From the NCBI GenBank assembly GCA_965200805.1, contig OZ241384.1:62001-126000 (forward strand): a stretch of DNA of 64,000 bases, written 5' to 3'. Position 1 is the first letter of the stretch; every line of letters begins with the position of its first letter. The position numbers and the translations under genes are program-made. Below are positions 44,526 to 54,057 of the stretch, piece after piece. This DNA is from MPNP01 sp026709725 (lineage in GTDB: Bacteria > Pseudomonadota > Alphaproteobacteria > Rhodobacterales > Rhodobacteraceae). Below the pieces are notes generated by a model. It searched no databases. It was not told the origin of the DNA and was given only the letters and a program-made list of their open reading frames with translations.

Positions 44526-46091
44526 ATGGCAACTGACCAACAAAAATCCCGAACAGTCCAGAGGGCACTTGTATCGGTGTCCGACAAGACCGGCCTGCGT
44601 GCGCTCGTCGAATATCTTGCTGAGAACGCCGTCGATATCCTCTCGACCGGTGGCACGGCCAAAACCATCCGGTCCTGGGGAATTCCTGTTCAGGAGACTT
44701 CGGAGCTGACGGGCTTTGCCGCACTGCTTGGCGGACGCGTCAAATCTCTCCATCCGGCCCTGCATGCATCGATTCTTGCGCAGCCGGACTGCGCTGATGA
44801 CCTTGCCGAGCTTGCGGCATTGGGGTTGGTTCCCATCAATCTGCTTGTGGTAAATTTTTATCCATTCCCAAGTCACCCAATCACCGCCCATGACACCGGT
44901 CCGGTCGAGTTCATTGATATTGGTGGCCCGGCCCTCGTTCGGGCAGCTGCCAAAAATCATGATTCTGTCACCGTCGTGACATCTCCCAAAGAGTACCCGG
45001 CACTGCTCGCCGAACTTGGTGATGCGTGCGCAACCAGCCCTGGCTATCGTCGCCAGTGTGCCGTGCGTGCTTTCGCCCGGACATCCGCTTATGATTCACA
45101 AATCGCTGCTTGGTTACAGCCATTTGATGGCAATCCTGATCACGAGCACTTTGTGCTCACTGGTCGGAATGGAAAATGTCTTGCCTATGGCGAAAATCCG
45201 CATCAGACAGCGATGGTGTTTTCAACAGACCCGGTTGCCGGTCTGGCCAATGCCCATCAGCACTGCGGCAAACCGCTTGGCTACAACAATCTGCTTGATG
45301 CGGATGCGGCCGGCACCCTGGCTGCGGCATTTGATGCCAAATCCACGGCTGCCTGTGTGATCGTCAAACATGGTTCACCATGCGGCGTTGCAACATCCGG
45401 AAAACTTGCCGAAGCCTTTGCAGCTGCCTGGGGCTGTGACCCTCTCTCTGCATTTGGCGGAGTCATCGCCGTCAATCGCCCGCTTGATACAGACACCGCA
45501 ACACTGATTTCCAGGCAATTCGTCGAGGTGATTCTGGCCCCCGCTGTCGTGCCCGAAGCCATGACGGCTCTCAAAGCGCGTCCGGGTGTTCGTTTGCTGA
45601 CCGGGAATCTGTCAACCGTCCCGCCGGCACAGGAACTCCGCTCCATCCGTGGTGGGCTGCTGGTTCAGGAATACGATAACAAGTCTATTGATCAGGCAAC
45701 ATTTCGTACAGTTACAGAAGTTCAGCCAACAGAACAGCACATGGCTGATCTCGGCTTTGCCATGCAGGTGGCTCACTCTGCCAAATCCAATGCTGTCGTC
45801 ATTGCCAAAAACGGTGCCACACTTGGAATCGGCAGCGGTCAAACGAGTCGGGTTGCTGCCGCCTGCATGGCCACCACCGCCCGGGACAGATACCATAGGC
45901 AATGCCCGTCCCCGGTTGCAGCCTCAGATGGCTTCTTTCCCTTCCCTGACGGTGTCGAACAACTGGCCGCTGCCGGTGTTGCAGCGATCGCCCAACCCGG
46001 CGGAAGCCGGAATGATGCCGATGTCATTGCTGCCGCCAACAGGTTGGGGGTCGCAATGGTCCTGACAGGACGACGCTGCTTCCGGCACTGA
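44526..46091 (+). CDS. purH: Bifunctional AICAR transformylase/IMP cyclohydrolase
   Basis: The 521-residue enzyme has the MGS-like cyclohydrolase domain (ALVSVSDKTGL, ILSTGGTAKTI, GGRVKSLHPALHA) and the transformylase domain (LAYGENPHQTA, NNLLDADAAGTLAAAF, KHGSPCGVA, AASDGFFPFPDGVE). It ends in RRCFRH, matching the family's (R/G)xRHFRH-like tail. It carries out the last two steps of IMP synthesis. ATG 44526 has AAGGA eleven bases upstream. It is placed directly after an unrelated sugar operon; co-transcription is possible. Confidence 0.96.
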   Translation: MATDQQKSRTVQRALVSVSDKTGLRALVEYLAENAVDILSTGGTAKTIRSWGIPVQETSELTGFAALLGGRVKSLHPALHASILAQPDCADDLAELAALGLVPINLLVVNFYPFPSHPITAHDTGPVEFIDIGGPALVRAAAKNHDSVTVVTSPKEYPALLAELGDACATSPGYRRQCAVRAFARTSAYDSQIAAWLQPFDGNPDHEHFVLTGRNGKCLAYGENPHQTAMVFSTDPVAGLANAHQHCGKPLGYNNLLDADAAGTLAAAFDAKSTAACVIVKHGSPCGVATSGKLAEAFAAAWGCDPLSAFGGVIAVNRPLDTDTATLISRQFVEVILAPAVVPEAMTALKARPGVRLLTGNLSTVPPAQELRSIRGGLLVQEYDNKSIDQATFRTVTEVQPTEQHMADLGFAMQVAHSAKSNAVVIAKNGATLGIGSGQTSRVAAACMATTARDRYHRQCPSPVAASDGFFPFPDGVEQLAAAGVAAIAQPGGSRNDADVIAAANRLGVAMVLTGRRCFRH

Positions 46092-46638
46092 AATCAGGGC
46101 ATGCGGGAGTCATCCCACAATTCACAGTCCCATCACAAGGCAATGACGGTATCCCGGACAATCCTGGCGATGCAGACCATCCGGGCCCGATTGTGACGAC
46201 GCGTCGAGACCTGCCATGCACCAGATCCGGCCCTCCCAGCCCATCTTCCGCAAATTGTCACACCGCAAATCGATACGTCATTGATATCATTGTGACAGGC
46301 TCGGCACAGAGACGCTCTGGCAGTGGATTCGGACCCGCACCGAGAGCGCGTTTGCAATCAGGACATGGGAGCGTGGCAGGATACAGATGGGTGATCCGGA
46401 GTCGGGGATGGCGCATTGATAGGCACCCGGGAGGAGGGTCCGGGATTAGGGGTGCAGTGCATCATGGATGGTTTCGGGGATCAAATTGGTCTGGTTTGAG
46501 CACGCCGGGCCGGAATCGGGGACCCGGCGGGATCGTCTCGGGGCTGATTTTTGAGCGTTTGTGTGGCAAAAGTGTGGTTCTCTGGCAGGCACGAGTTATG
46601 ACCCCGGACTGAACCACCCATGCATTCCGACCGGAAAA
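46092..46638. other. Intergenic, no supported gene
   Basis: A minus-strand frame (46133..46357) contains a Cys-rich stretch (SLCRACHNDINDVSICGVTI), but it has no start context and no known family. I see no RNA or repeat. Confidence 0.35.
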
Positions 46639-47910
46639 TCACCTCGTCACCCCCTGCCCATCACCGCAGGACATCCCGCCCTCTTCGATGAGATGCTGCC
46701 GGAATGAGGGGATGGGGCAGGTGATGGCATGGTCGGGCGTCTCCTGCAGGGCCCCTTGGTGGATGAGATGATCGGCGAGGGCCCGGGGTGTCATGCCGGC
46801 GGGCAGCTGCATCCGGGTCGGTGCATCAGGACCGGCTCGCCTGACATGATCCCGGATGCTGTCGATGACATCAGACCGGCGGTGGCCCGGCCGGAGATCA
46901 CGCAGGACCGATGCGACCAGTCCTGCCGATTCCTCCATCATGGAGGATCGCTGTCCCTGATAGTAGCGGTGCCGCCCCGCAGCGGCGGCGGCCTCCACCC
47001 GGTCCCAGTCGATGCGGTCGAGATCCCCCTCTGTGGTCAGGGCGGCGGCGGCGAGGGCGGCGAGGGCGGCATGGAGATGGCGGGGCCAGCCCTCGCAGGG
47101 GGCGGCGAGGGCGGTCAGCCGGGCTTCGTGGCCCCGGGGGTCCATGCCGAAACGGTGGCAGAACCCTGTCATGAGCCGGGTGACATTGTCGGGATGGAGG
47201 GCCCCGATCATGTGGATCTCGAGACCCCGGGTCAGGCCCATGTCGCGGGCGCGGTCGGCGGTGTCGCTCAGTCCGGCGAGAACGAGGGTGAGGGGCAATC
47301 GGGAGGTGCTGTCATGAAGACCCTGCAGGAGCTTGGCCAGCGGATCCTCGTTGTTGCGCTGGAAACGCTGGGCCTCATCAATGGCAATGATGATGGGTCC
47401 CGCAATACCGATGCCAGGATCAAGTGATCGGGCCCAGTTGCCAAATTCCATAAGAGCGGGTCGGGGGTCTGGCGGAGAGAGAGTCGATTCAAGGCGCCCT
47501 CCAGCACGGACACCAAAAGCGTCAACCCCACCCGCCGCCACGCGGGTCTTCTCGATGCGGGAGAGGAATTCAGGGGCCGCCTTTGAATTGACGAGATGGG
47601 CAAGCGGAACAAGGATGTCACCGGGATTGGATATATCAGCGGAATTGAGACTGAGAATCCGGGGATGATGAGATGTCGAACTTGCGGACGCATGCCCCCT
47701 GGCCAATTCCGTCAGAGTCGCGCTCTTGCCAGCACCGGGTGCCCCCTGAAGGATGCGCGTAACACCAGGGAGAGCATGACTCTCGGCCAGCCAGACCTCA
47801 TCTGCAATGGCAAGGATATCGCCAAGGATCCGCTCCCTGCCGACAAAAACCGGCGGGATGGACTTTTCCCCGCGACGGACAAACTGTTTCAGGCCCTCGG
47901 GCTTGAACAC
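46639..47910 (-). CDS. AAA-family ATPase (Orc1/Cdc6-like layout), paralogue of the gene at 58.3 kb
   Basis: The 423-residue protein has PPVFVGRERILGDI, Walker A ILQGAPGAGKSATLTEL, Walker B IIIAIDEAQRFQ, a sensor-like VLAGLSDTADRAR and a C-terminal winged-helix-like region ending in IPSFRQHLIEEGG. GTG 47910 with GGAGGAG seven bases upstream is the best start. The homologue at 58343..59602 is about 50% identical and shares GLTRGLxxHxIGxLxPxxVT. The family is not one I can name, and the role is unknown. A PD-(D/E)XK gene on the same strand lies further upstream, but 600 bp away. Confidence 0.75.
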   Translation of the reverse strand: MFKPEGLKQFVRRGEKSIPPVFVGRERILGDILAIADEVWLAESHALPGVTRILQGAPGAGKSATLTELARGHASASSTSHHPRILSLNSADISNPGDILVPLAHLVNSKAAPEFLSRIEKTRVAAGGVDAFGVRAGGRLESTLSPPDPRPALMEFGNWARSLDPGIGIAGPIIIAIDEAQRFQRNNEDPLAKLLQGLHDSTSRLPLTLVLAGLSDTADRARDMGLTRGLEIHMIGALHPDNVTRLMTGFCHRFGMDPRGHEARLTALAAPCEGWPRHLHAALAALAAAALTTEGDLDRIDWDRVEAAAAAGRHRYYQGQRSSMMEESAGLVASVLRDLRPGHRRSDVIDSIRDHVRRAGPDAPTRMQLPAGMTPRALADHLIHQGALQETPDHAITCPIPSFRQHLIEEGGMSCGDGQGVTR

Positions 47911-48535
47911 GAACCATCTCCTCCAGATCACAAGAGACACTGGATGCATCTCTGACTAAAATAAGTCAGATTCATGATTGCGACTCCAACTTTATCGGTA
48001 CACGCATCAGTCTGCAAACATCGCTTGATTCCGGTCCGAATGTATCTGCCCCGCCCGCCCCCGTTTCCCTGACCCCCGCTGCGAGAGTCCGGAAACCCCT
48101 TCAGCGTTGTTACCAAAGACCTGGCGCAGGGCTCTGGCAGGCGGGCCAACACGGCCATCCAGCCCCTCGTGGTTCCGGGTTGCCGGTCACCTTCCTGCCT
48201 GACCAGTGGCAAATCCAGTTGCCGGTCCCGCACAGGGATGCGGAGATCGGGCAATCCGGCAATAAAAATCCGTCAGGCCGGGGATGGAAAGGGCAGCAAT
48301 TCGGTCCTTGACAGGCTCCCCTTACAACAGCATGACAAGCGGAACAGTCGGCGGATTCAGCAGGTCATGGAAGGACAGGGATTTGTGCAAGATCGGGAAT
48401 TGGCGTGGGAGGGGCCTGACATCGTCTTCGCCTTGGCCACGGCATCGTCGATCATCTTCGTCAACACGGGCAACATGAAGAGCAGCTGTCACTGGTGTGC
48501 GAGAGTGCCAGTCATGGGCGCCTCCCCTCACGCAA
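47911..48535. other. Intergenic, no supported gene
   Basis: No frame in this stretch resembles a protein. It separates two minus-strand ATPase genes. Confidence 0.4.
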
Positions 48536-50096
48536 TCACACCCGCTCCGCCCGCACCTCCAAGAGGTTGCGCGCCTCCCGCCCGCAGGCGATGGCGATGA
48601 GATGGACGGGCCCGTCATGGTCCCGGTATCCCTCCGCATACCCCTTCTCCCGCATCCGGGTGAAGGCCGCATCCAGTACAGCTTCGACATCCTCTTCCGT
48701 GTCCGCCATCTTGAACTCGAGGATGAACACCTGCCCGCCGGTCCGCACCACCATGTCGGCCCGGCCATGGCCGGAGGCCGCCTCACTCTGCACCTCCACC
48801 CCGATGGAACGGAAGGCCATATGCAGGAGACCGGCATGCCAGGCCTCGTAGCGGGCGAGATCGCCTGTGGCGTGCCACTGGTAGGGAATGCCAGCCGGCC
48901 AGGCCCTGAGGGTCTCCGCGAAGCCTTCGAAGTCGCCCGCTTCAAGCCGATCACGCAATGCCGCACCCTCATCCACAGGCACCCGGCTCTTCGGACTCAG
49001 ATGGGCCAGCAATCCCCGGTTCAGGCTGATGCGCACCTCCTGGTTGGGATAGTCGAGCCGAAAGAGGGTCCTGTGGCCCTCCCGCTGCTCGTCCGTGATC
49101 GTCAGGTATCCCGTCTGGAAGAGGAGGGCCTCGGCACTGATGTCGCCCCCTTCGAACCTCGCGACCGGGGACCGGTCGGCCAGGCATCCCTCCAGCTCCC
49201 GCGGGCCGACCGATCCGGCCTTCAATGTCTCGAAGAGGAAGCGCGGGGCGGCGGCCCGGGAGCAGCAGGGGCGGAACTCCCGTTTCCGCAGGAGAGGCAG
49301 GACATCGAAGGGATTGTGGAGCCGGTCGTCCCCCCGCCGGCTGTAGCCGTTGCACCAGGTGCGGATGGCCTCCCGGTCCAATCCATCAGGCTCGGGCGCG
49401 AAGACGGTGTCGAGGTCGGCGTCGGTGCAGCCGCAGATGGTGGCGAAGCGGGGATCGAGGCTGATGTCGTCGAGATTGTTGAGATCGGAGAGCAGGCCGA
49501 CCCTGGAGACCATGCCGACACCGGTGACGAGGACGAAGCGGACATGGGCGGCGCTGTCCCTGATGATGCCGTAGATGCCGCGCAGGGACTCCCGGTTGGC
49601 GCGGGCCCGGTCGGGATCATGCAGCGCATCGAGGATGGGCTTGTCGTATTCGTCGACGAGGACCACCACCTGCTGCCCGGTCGTGTGGTGGAGACGGTCC
49701 AGCACGTCGAACAGATATTCCGGCGCGGTTGTCCAGGGTGACGGGGCAAGCTCTGCCTGGCGCTCGATCGCTGTCAGTTGTGCGAGAATGCTGCGCTCGA
49801 TCTCCTCCGGCTTGTCATATTTCCTGTCAAAGCTCAGCCGCAGAACGGGGTGGGTGACCGACCAGTCCCGGTGGTCGTGGATGGCCAGGCCCCGGAACAG
49901 GGTCTCCTGTCCCGCGAAGAGGGCCCGGAGCGTGTCGAGGAGCAGGCTCTTGCCGAGGCGGCGGGGCGGGAGAGGAAGTGGTGGCGACCACCCGCCGCCA
50001 GCTGCCGGATGAGGGGGCCTTGTCGACGCAGTAGAAGTCTTCGCTCCTGATCGTTGCGAAGTCCTGGATGCCGATGGGCAGGTGGTGTGGGGTCAT
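48536..50096 (-). pseudogene. AAA-ATPase-like/PD-(D/E)XK (DUF1703) gene with two frameshifts
   Basis: ATG 50096 opens HHLPIGIQDFATIRSEDFYC and VDKAP. A base is then missing near 50013, the frame continues LIRQLAAGGRHHFLSRP, and another base is missing near 49975. The remainder, RRLGKSLLLDTLRALFAG to the end, is open to 48536. The corrected protein of about 520 residues has an AAA-ATPase-like domain (Walker A around RRLGKSLLL, VVVLVDEYDKPILDAL) and a C-terminal nuclease domain (GRADMVVRTGGQVFILEFKM, with D and E-x-K). The family is widespread and possibly linked to mobile elements. Both lesions are in C/G-rich runs, so sequencing error is possible. Confidence 0.8.
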
Positions 50097-50420
50097 ATTA
50101 GTTGTCTCACACTTTGCGGGCATGCTCCATCATTCTGAATCATGTTTTCCCAATTTGGTGTAGCGGGATTTTTCAATTGTCTCAGGATACCTTCGCGACA
50201 AATATTTTCGGCTTCTGACACCCGATCAAATTGCTCGTCTGCAAAATCAAGGTCACCACCGCGTATGACCGTAGAATCTTTCCCATATACATTCTCTGAA
50301 CGTGTCGTAGATATCTTTGCGCTCTTGAAAATCTTTTCCAAGGTGCCGAGCCATGTAAGTCGCAATGCGTAAGCTTTTATCACCATCTCTACCAATATCA
50401 TACAAGGCTTCAAAGGCGAA
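50093..50420 (-). pseudogene. Remnant of an unknown gene
   Basis: One frame reads ALYDIGRDGDKSLRIATYMA and then KDFQERKDIYDTFRECIWER up to a TGA; another continues with GGDLDFADEQFDRVSEAENI and CREGILRQLKNPATPNWENM to 50093. The peptides look like real protein split by a frameshift, and the N-terminus runs into the G15 tract. I do not recognise the family. Confidence 0.45.
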
Positions 50421-50435
50421 GGGGGGGGGGGGGGG
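50421..50435 (+). repeat. Poly-G tract of 15
   Basis: Fifteen consecutive Gs lie between the gene remnant and dispersed repeat R2. Tracts this long vary in length during replication and are also hard to assemble. Confidence 0.95.
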
Positions 50436-50439
50436 TGAT

Positions 50440-50640
50440 TCTCCCATGGCTGACTTTTACTGGCATATCCCGACGCGCCCCGGTTCCTGGCACGATTCGG
50501 CCGAATCAGGCCGCCCGTGCCAGGCGGAGCCGGTTGTCGTTGGCCCGGTCAACGGCCCCGGATGGTCGCCAGGTTGCCGCCATCCGGGCCCATGCGGCAA
50601 GGGTTTTGCGACCCGGCGCGATGACCATGGGACCGATGAC
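50440..50640 (-). repeat. Dispersed repeat R2, copy c
   Basis: The reverse strand carries GCCCGGATGGCGGCAAC, GACCGGGCCAACGACAACC, GGCTCCGCCTGGCA, TGATTCGGCCGAATC and AAAGTCAGCCATGGGAGAAT. These are the same ordered blocks as at 15121..15312 and, in part, 19641..19757. Its end abuts the G15 tract. Confidence 0.8.
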
Positions 50641-51364
50641 GGACCGGATCGCGTCATGGACCGGACTGCCCTCCCATCCTTCCGGGACGAGCGTGCGGAC
50701 TTCGTGCGGACGCGACCCCCTCCGGATGCCTGCCCTCGTCCTGACCTGCCACGGGTTCGTGTCTCCCCGGGACCTCACTGCCGGAACCCGACCGGAGCCG
50801 TCATGCAGGCTCTCCGCGTTCCCGTGGGGGCAATGGGCATGGACGGATACGGAAACCGGTCCAGACGCGTTCAGGCGGGTGCTGTCCGGGTGCCGATCAC
50901 AGGATCGGTCAGGGAGCGTCCCGCAGATCTGAGCCGAGCCTGGGAGATCGGGAGATGCCGGATCAATGTTCTCGGGAAAAGCATCTGCAAGCAGGCCGCC
51001 ATTGTCCGTGAACGCTGGCGGCACCACGCCACCATCAGCCATAAGATTGCCTGCAAAAGAGGCAGGAAGAACTCCAGGGACAGACAGACTCAGGCGATGG
51101 TCACCACCTTCTGCCTCACCACCTGATCTCATGGACCCCTTCTATCCCCCGAAATCTGACACCGGACATGAAAACCCGGATCCTGGAAGGTCTTGTGCGC
51201 AACCGGATCCCACCGTGATCAACAGAGTGGAGAGACTGGAGGATGGGCATGACTGCAAGCGACCATGCCCGCCCCGGTCAGCCGTTACAACTGGCTGGAT
51301 GTGGTGAGAGTTTCCATCATGGGGGAGAGCCGAATACCGCCCTGACCGCGATACGACTGCGGCT
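50641..51364. other. Region downstream of the his operon, no supported gene
   Basis: A minus-strand frame of about 200 residues spans this region and R2, but it is Pro/Gly/Arg-rich and has no recognisable domain, so I do not call it. No clear terminator of the his operon was found. Confidence 0.4.
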
Positions 51365-52648
51365 TCAGCTGAATTCTTTTTTGGCCTGAATCCGTTTTGG
51401 GCTGGAGGCGGGACGCCGGGTGATCCTGAGGCTGCGCAGATCAAGTTCCCGCTCGACATCTGCCATGCTGAGATCTGCATGCTCAAGTTTGACCGTCAGA
51501 AAGTACATGAGATCGGCTGCCTCAGCGAGAACATGGTCAGGATCCGATGCAGCGCCAAGCTCTTCCGCTTCCTCGACAAGTTTCCCGCGAAGAAAAGCGG
51601 GATCGTCGATGAGTCGACGGGTCAAAGATCCTGCATCGGCATTCTCCTTGCGGTCACGGACTGTCATCTGCAGGCGTTGAAGGCCCCGGTGCGGGCCGAA
51701 ACATGTCCATGATCCAAGGTGACAAAAACCGGAACCGGCCTGTCGGACAATCATCAGAAGGGCGTCCCGGTCGCAGTCAGCCACAACCTGCAGCAACTCC
51801 TGCGTTGCTCCCGAGGTCATTCCCTTGCGCCAGAGTCCGCGCCTGCGGGACTGATAGACACCGATCCCCTCATCAATGGCTGCCCTGATACTCTCAACCC
51901 CGGACCAGACAAGCCCGAGAACACCTCGGCGTTCATCAGCAACAACCGTCGGCCAAAGACCATCCGCACGTTCGGTTTTGAGGGGTGCTGTAAACGCATC
52001 GGCAAGATCAAGATGGCCACGATAGAGTGCCATGCCAATCTGGGCGTCAACACCCTGACGGTCAAGCGCGGCAATTTCCTCCGCTGTTGTTATACCGCCG
52101 GCTACTGTGAGACGGGCCGGGCCGGCGGCGGAACTGAGCAGGGGAATCTGTGCGTGCGGATAACCGCTTTCCTTGCCCTCACCCTCAACGAATGTGACAA
52201 GAAACCCTCCAACGAGATCCCGCAGCCTGCCCATCCCGTCATGAACCGACTGTCCTGTACGCTCGGTCCAGCCCTTGATAACAACCTCGCCATCCCACGC
52301 GTCAAGCGCAGCGATGACACGGTCACGGGGCAGCCTGGCAAGGATGTCGGGAGATGCGGCTGTCCCGAGGACGATCTTCTCTGCGCCCCGATCAAGCCAT
52401 TCCATGGCCGATGCCAGGCTGCGAATGCCGCCACCAACACGACACGGTGCAATGCGACACAATTCCTGAATGAGTTCGGTATTGTTCCCGCGACCGAGCG
52501 CTGCATCCAGATCAACAACAGCCACTTCGCCCACGCGACCAAATCGCCGGGCCAGCGGGCGCGGGTCACCAGCCTCCAGCTCTTTCCTGCGGCCCTGAAT
52601 GAGCTGGACCGCCTGACCATCCATCAAATCAATCGAAGGGATAATCAC
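51365..52648 (-). CDS. HisA-HisI-HisE fusion: ProFAR isomerase, PR-AMP cyclohydrolase and PR-ATP pyrophosphatase
   Basis: The 427-residue protein has three domains. Residues 1-225 are a HisA barrel (IPSIDLMDGQAVQLIQG with Asp7; VIAALDAWDG with Asp116; GGI phosphate loops). Its usual T-x-I-x-x-D-G loop reads TFVEGEGKESG. Residues about 228-320 are HisI (LWRKGMTSGATQ, metal site DCDRDALL, zinc cysteines in FCHLG and TCFG). Residues about 340-405 are HisE (RGKLVEEAEELGAAS, LAEAADLMYFLTVKLEH). Together they perform steps 2, 3 and 4 of histidine synthesis. HisIE fusions are common; a fusion with HisA is unusual. The GTG start overlaps the hisF stop (GTGA), and it is the last gene of the operon. 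Confidence 0.88.
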   Translation of the reverse strand: MIIPSIDLMDGQAVQLIQGRRKELEAGDPRPLARRFGRVGEVAVVDLDAALGRGNNTELIQELCRIAPCRVGGGIRSLASAMEWLDRGAEKIVLGTAASPDILARLPRDRVIAALDAWDGEVVIKGWTERTGQSVHDGMGRLRDLVGGFLVTFVEGEGKESGYPHAQIPLLSSAAGPARLTVAGGITTAEEIAALDRQGVDAQIGMALYRGHLDLADAFTAPLKTERADGLWPTVVADERRGVLGLVWSGVESIRAAIDEGIGVYQSRRRGLWRKGMTSGATQELLQVVADCDRDALLMIVRQAGSGFCHLGSWTCFGPHRGLQRLQMTVRDRKENADAGSLTRRLIDDPAFLRGKLVEEAEELGAASDPDHVLAEAADLMYFLTVKLEHADLSMADVERELDLRSLRITRRPASSPKRIQAKKEFS

Positions 52649-53439
52649 CGGACACTGTCCTCAGAATTGGACCGGTTGTCTCGCCGGACAAAAATATGAC
52701 GGTCAGCCAGTGCCTGCTTAACGTCAGCAACGGTATGATTGCCTTGATGAAAGATTGATGCGGCGAGGACAGCGTCGGCACCATTGGCGACGGCAGCGGC
52801 CATGTGATCAGGTGAGTCCGCACCGCCTGAAGCGACAATCGGAACCGAAACCACCGCACGGACTGCATGAAGCAGGGCCAACTCATACCCGCTGCGGGTT
52901 CCATCCCGATCAATGCTGGTGAGGAGGATTTCTCCGGCTCCACGGTCGACAGCCTCCTGGGCCCACGCAATTGCATTGCGTGCGATATGATGGGTTCCAG
53001 ACCGGACGACCACCTCATAGTCATGCGTCCCTTTTGCAACAGCAAGGGCATCAATCGAGATGACGATACATTGTGCGCCAAATCGATCAGCCAGTCGGGT
53101 CAGGACATCGGGATTGTCGAGTGCTGCGGTGTTGATGGCAACTTTATCAGCACCGGCGCCAAGCAAGGCTGCAGCATCCTCCATTCCACCAATACCCCCA
53201 CCAACCGTTAATGGAACCGAGAGTTGATCCCGGACAGAGGCCACGGTGTCAAGCCGGGTTCCCCGCCTTTCGGGTGTGGCCGACACATCAAGCAAAACGA
53301 CCTCATCAGCACCCTGCCTTTCATAGGCTGATGCCCGCTCCGCCGGATCACCCTGGTCTGCAAGACCCTTGAACCTGATTCCCTTGACAACGCGACCATC
53401 ACGGACATCAAGGCATGGAATGATCCGAATCGGCAACAT
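52645..53439 (-). CDS. hisF: Imidazole glycerol phosphate synthase, cyclase subunit
   Basis: The 264-residue barrel has the HisF landmarks: IRIIPCLDVRDGRVVKG (catalytic Asp11), FKGLADQGDP, TVGGGIGGMEDA, ISIDALAVA (in place of the more common VSIDA), SIDRDGTRSGYEL (catalytic Asp) and VASGGADSPDHM. With HisH it converts PRFAR to IGP and AICAR. It starts three bases after hisH and overlaps the hisA-I-E start by four bases. The AICAR by-product can feed PurH, encoded at 44.5 kb. Confidence 0.96.
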   Translation of the reverse strand: MLPIRIIPCLDVRDGRVVKGIRFKGLADQGDPAERASAYERQGADEVVLLDVSATPERRGTRLDTVASVRDQLSVPLTVGGGIGGMEDAAALLGAGADKVAINTAALDNPDVLTRLADRFGAQCIVISIDALAVAKGTHDYEVVVRSGTHHIARNAIAWAQEAVDRGAGEILLTSIDRDGTRSGYELALLHAVRAVVSVPIVASGGADSPDHMAAAVANGADAVLAASIFHQGNHTVADVKQALADRHIFVRRDNRSNSEDSVR

Positions 53440-53442
53440 CGG

Positions 53443-54057
53443 TCAGGTCTCCAGCCAGCGAGTGAGGATCTGTTTGCCGAAGGTGCTTGAGAGTTCCGGA
53501 TGAAATTGGCACCCGACAACCGCTCCCTTCTCCATGGCTGCCAGAAATCGACCGGCATAATCACACCAGACCGGAGACCAGCCGTCGGGGCAGATCGTCA
53601 AGCGATAGGAATTGGCAAAATAGGCAAAACCCGCCGGTACAATGCGGCATTCATCGGTGGGCAGAACACGATTCCATCCCATCTGAGGCACCCGGATACC
53701 AGGCGTATGGTCTGGAATCCGCGTCGCATTGCCAGTGACGAGACCCAAACCGGGAACGCCCGGTGATTCATCACTGGTCTCAGCAAGAAGTTGCATACCG
53801 AGACAGATCGCAAGGGTCGGTTTGCCGCCTGCAATTCGCTCCCGAAGAGCTTCGATCAGCCCGTGTCGTCGCAACACATCACACGCGGCACCAAAAGCCC
53901 CGACACCGGGGAGCACAAGATGATCAGCATTCTGAATCTGCTGGGCTGTATCCGTTGTTTGCACTGCACAACCAAGACGTCTCAACCCGGTGAGAACCGA
54001 AGCGAGATTGGCCGTACTGGTCTTGACAACCACGACAGATTGCCCCCGATCAGTCAT
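53443..54057 (-). CDS. hisH: Imidazole glycerol phosphate synthase, glutaminase subunit
   Basis: The protein of 204 residues is a class I glutamine amidotransferase with a nucleophile Cys in AICLGMQLLAE, His-Glu in GCQFHPELSS, and the oxyanion region HLVLPGVGAFG. It provides ammonia to HisF. The ATG overlaps the hisB stop by four bases. One small change is LVLPGVGAFG followed by AACDVL rather than the usual ...DAM; it seems tolerable. Confidence 0.95.
   Translation of the reverse strand: MTDRGQSVVVVKTSTANLASVLTGLRRLGCAVQTTDTAQQIQNADHLVLPGVGAFGAACDVLRRHGLIEALRERIAGGKPTLAICLGMQLLAETSDESPGVPGLGLVTGNATRIPDHTPGIRVPQMGWNRVLPTDECRIVPAGFAYFANSYRLTICPDGWSPVWCDYAGRFLAAMEKGAVVGCQFHPELSSTFGKQILTRWLET

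Noticed and set aside
46133..46357. Cys-containing minus-strand frame downstream of purH
   Set aside because: It has no start context, no known family, and the Cys spacing does not match a zinc-finger pattern.
50506..51132. 208-residue minus-strand frame downstream of hisA-I-E
   Set aside because: It has low-complexity composition, no domain, and its end lies in a dispersed repeat. It was kept only as possible coding ancestry of R2.
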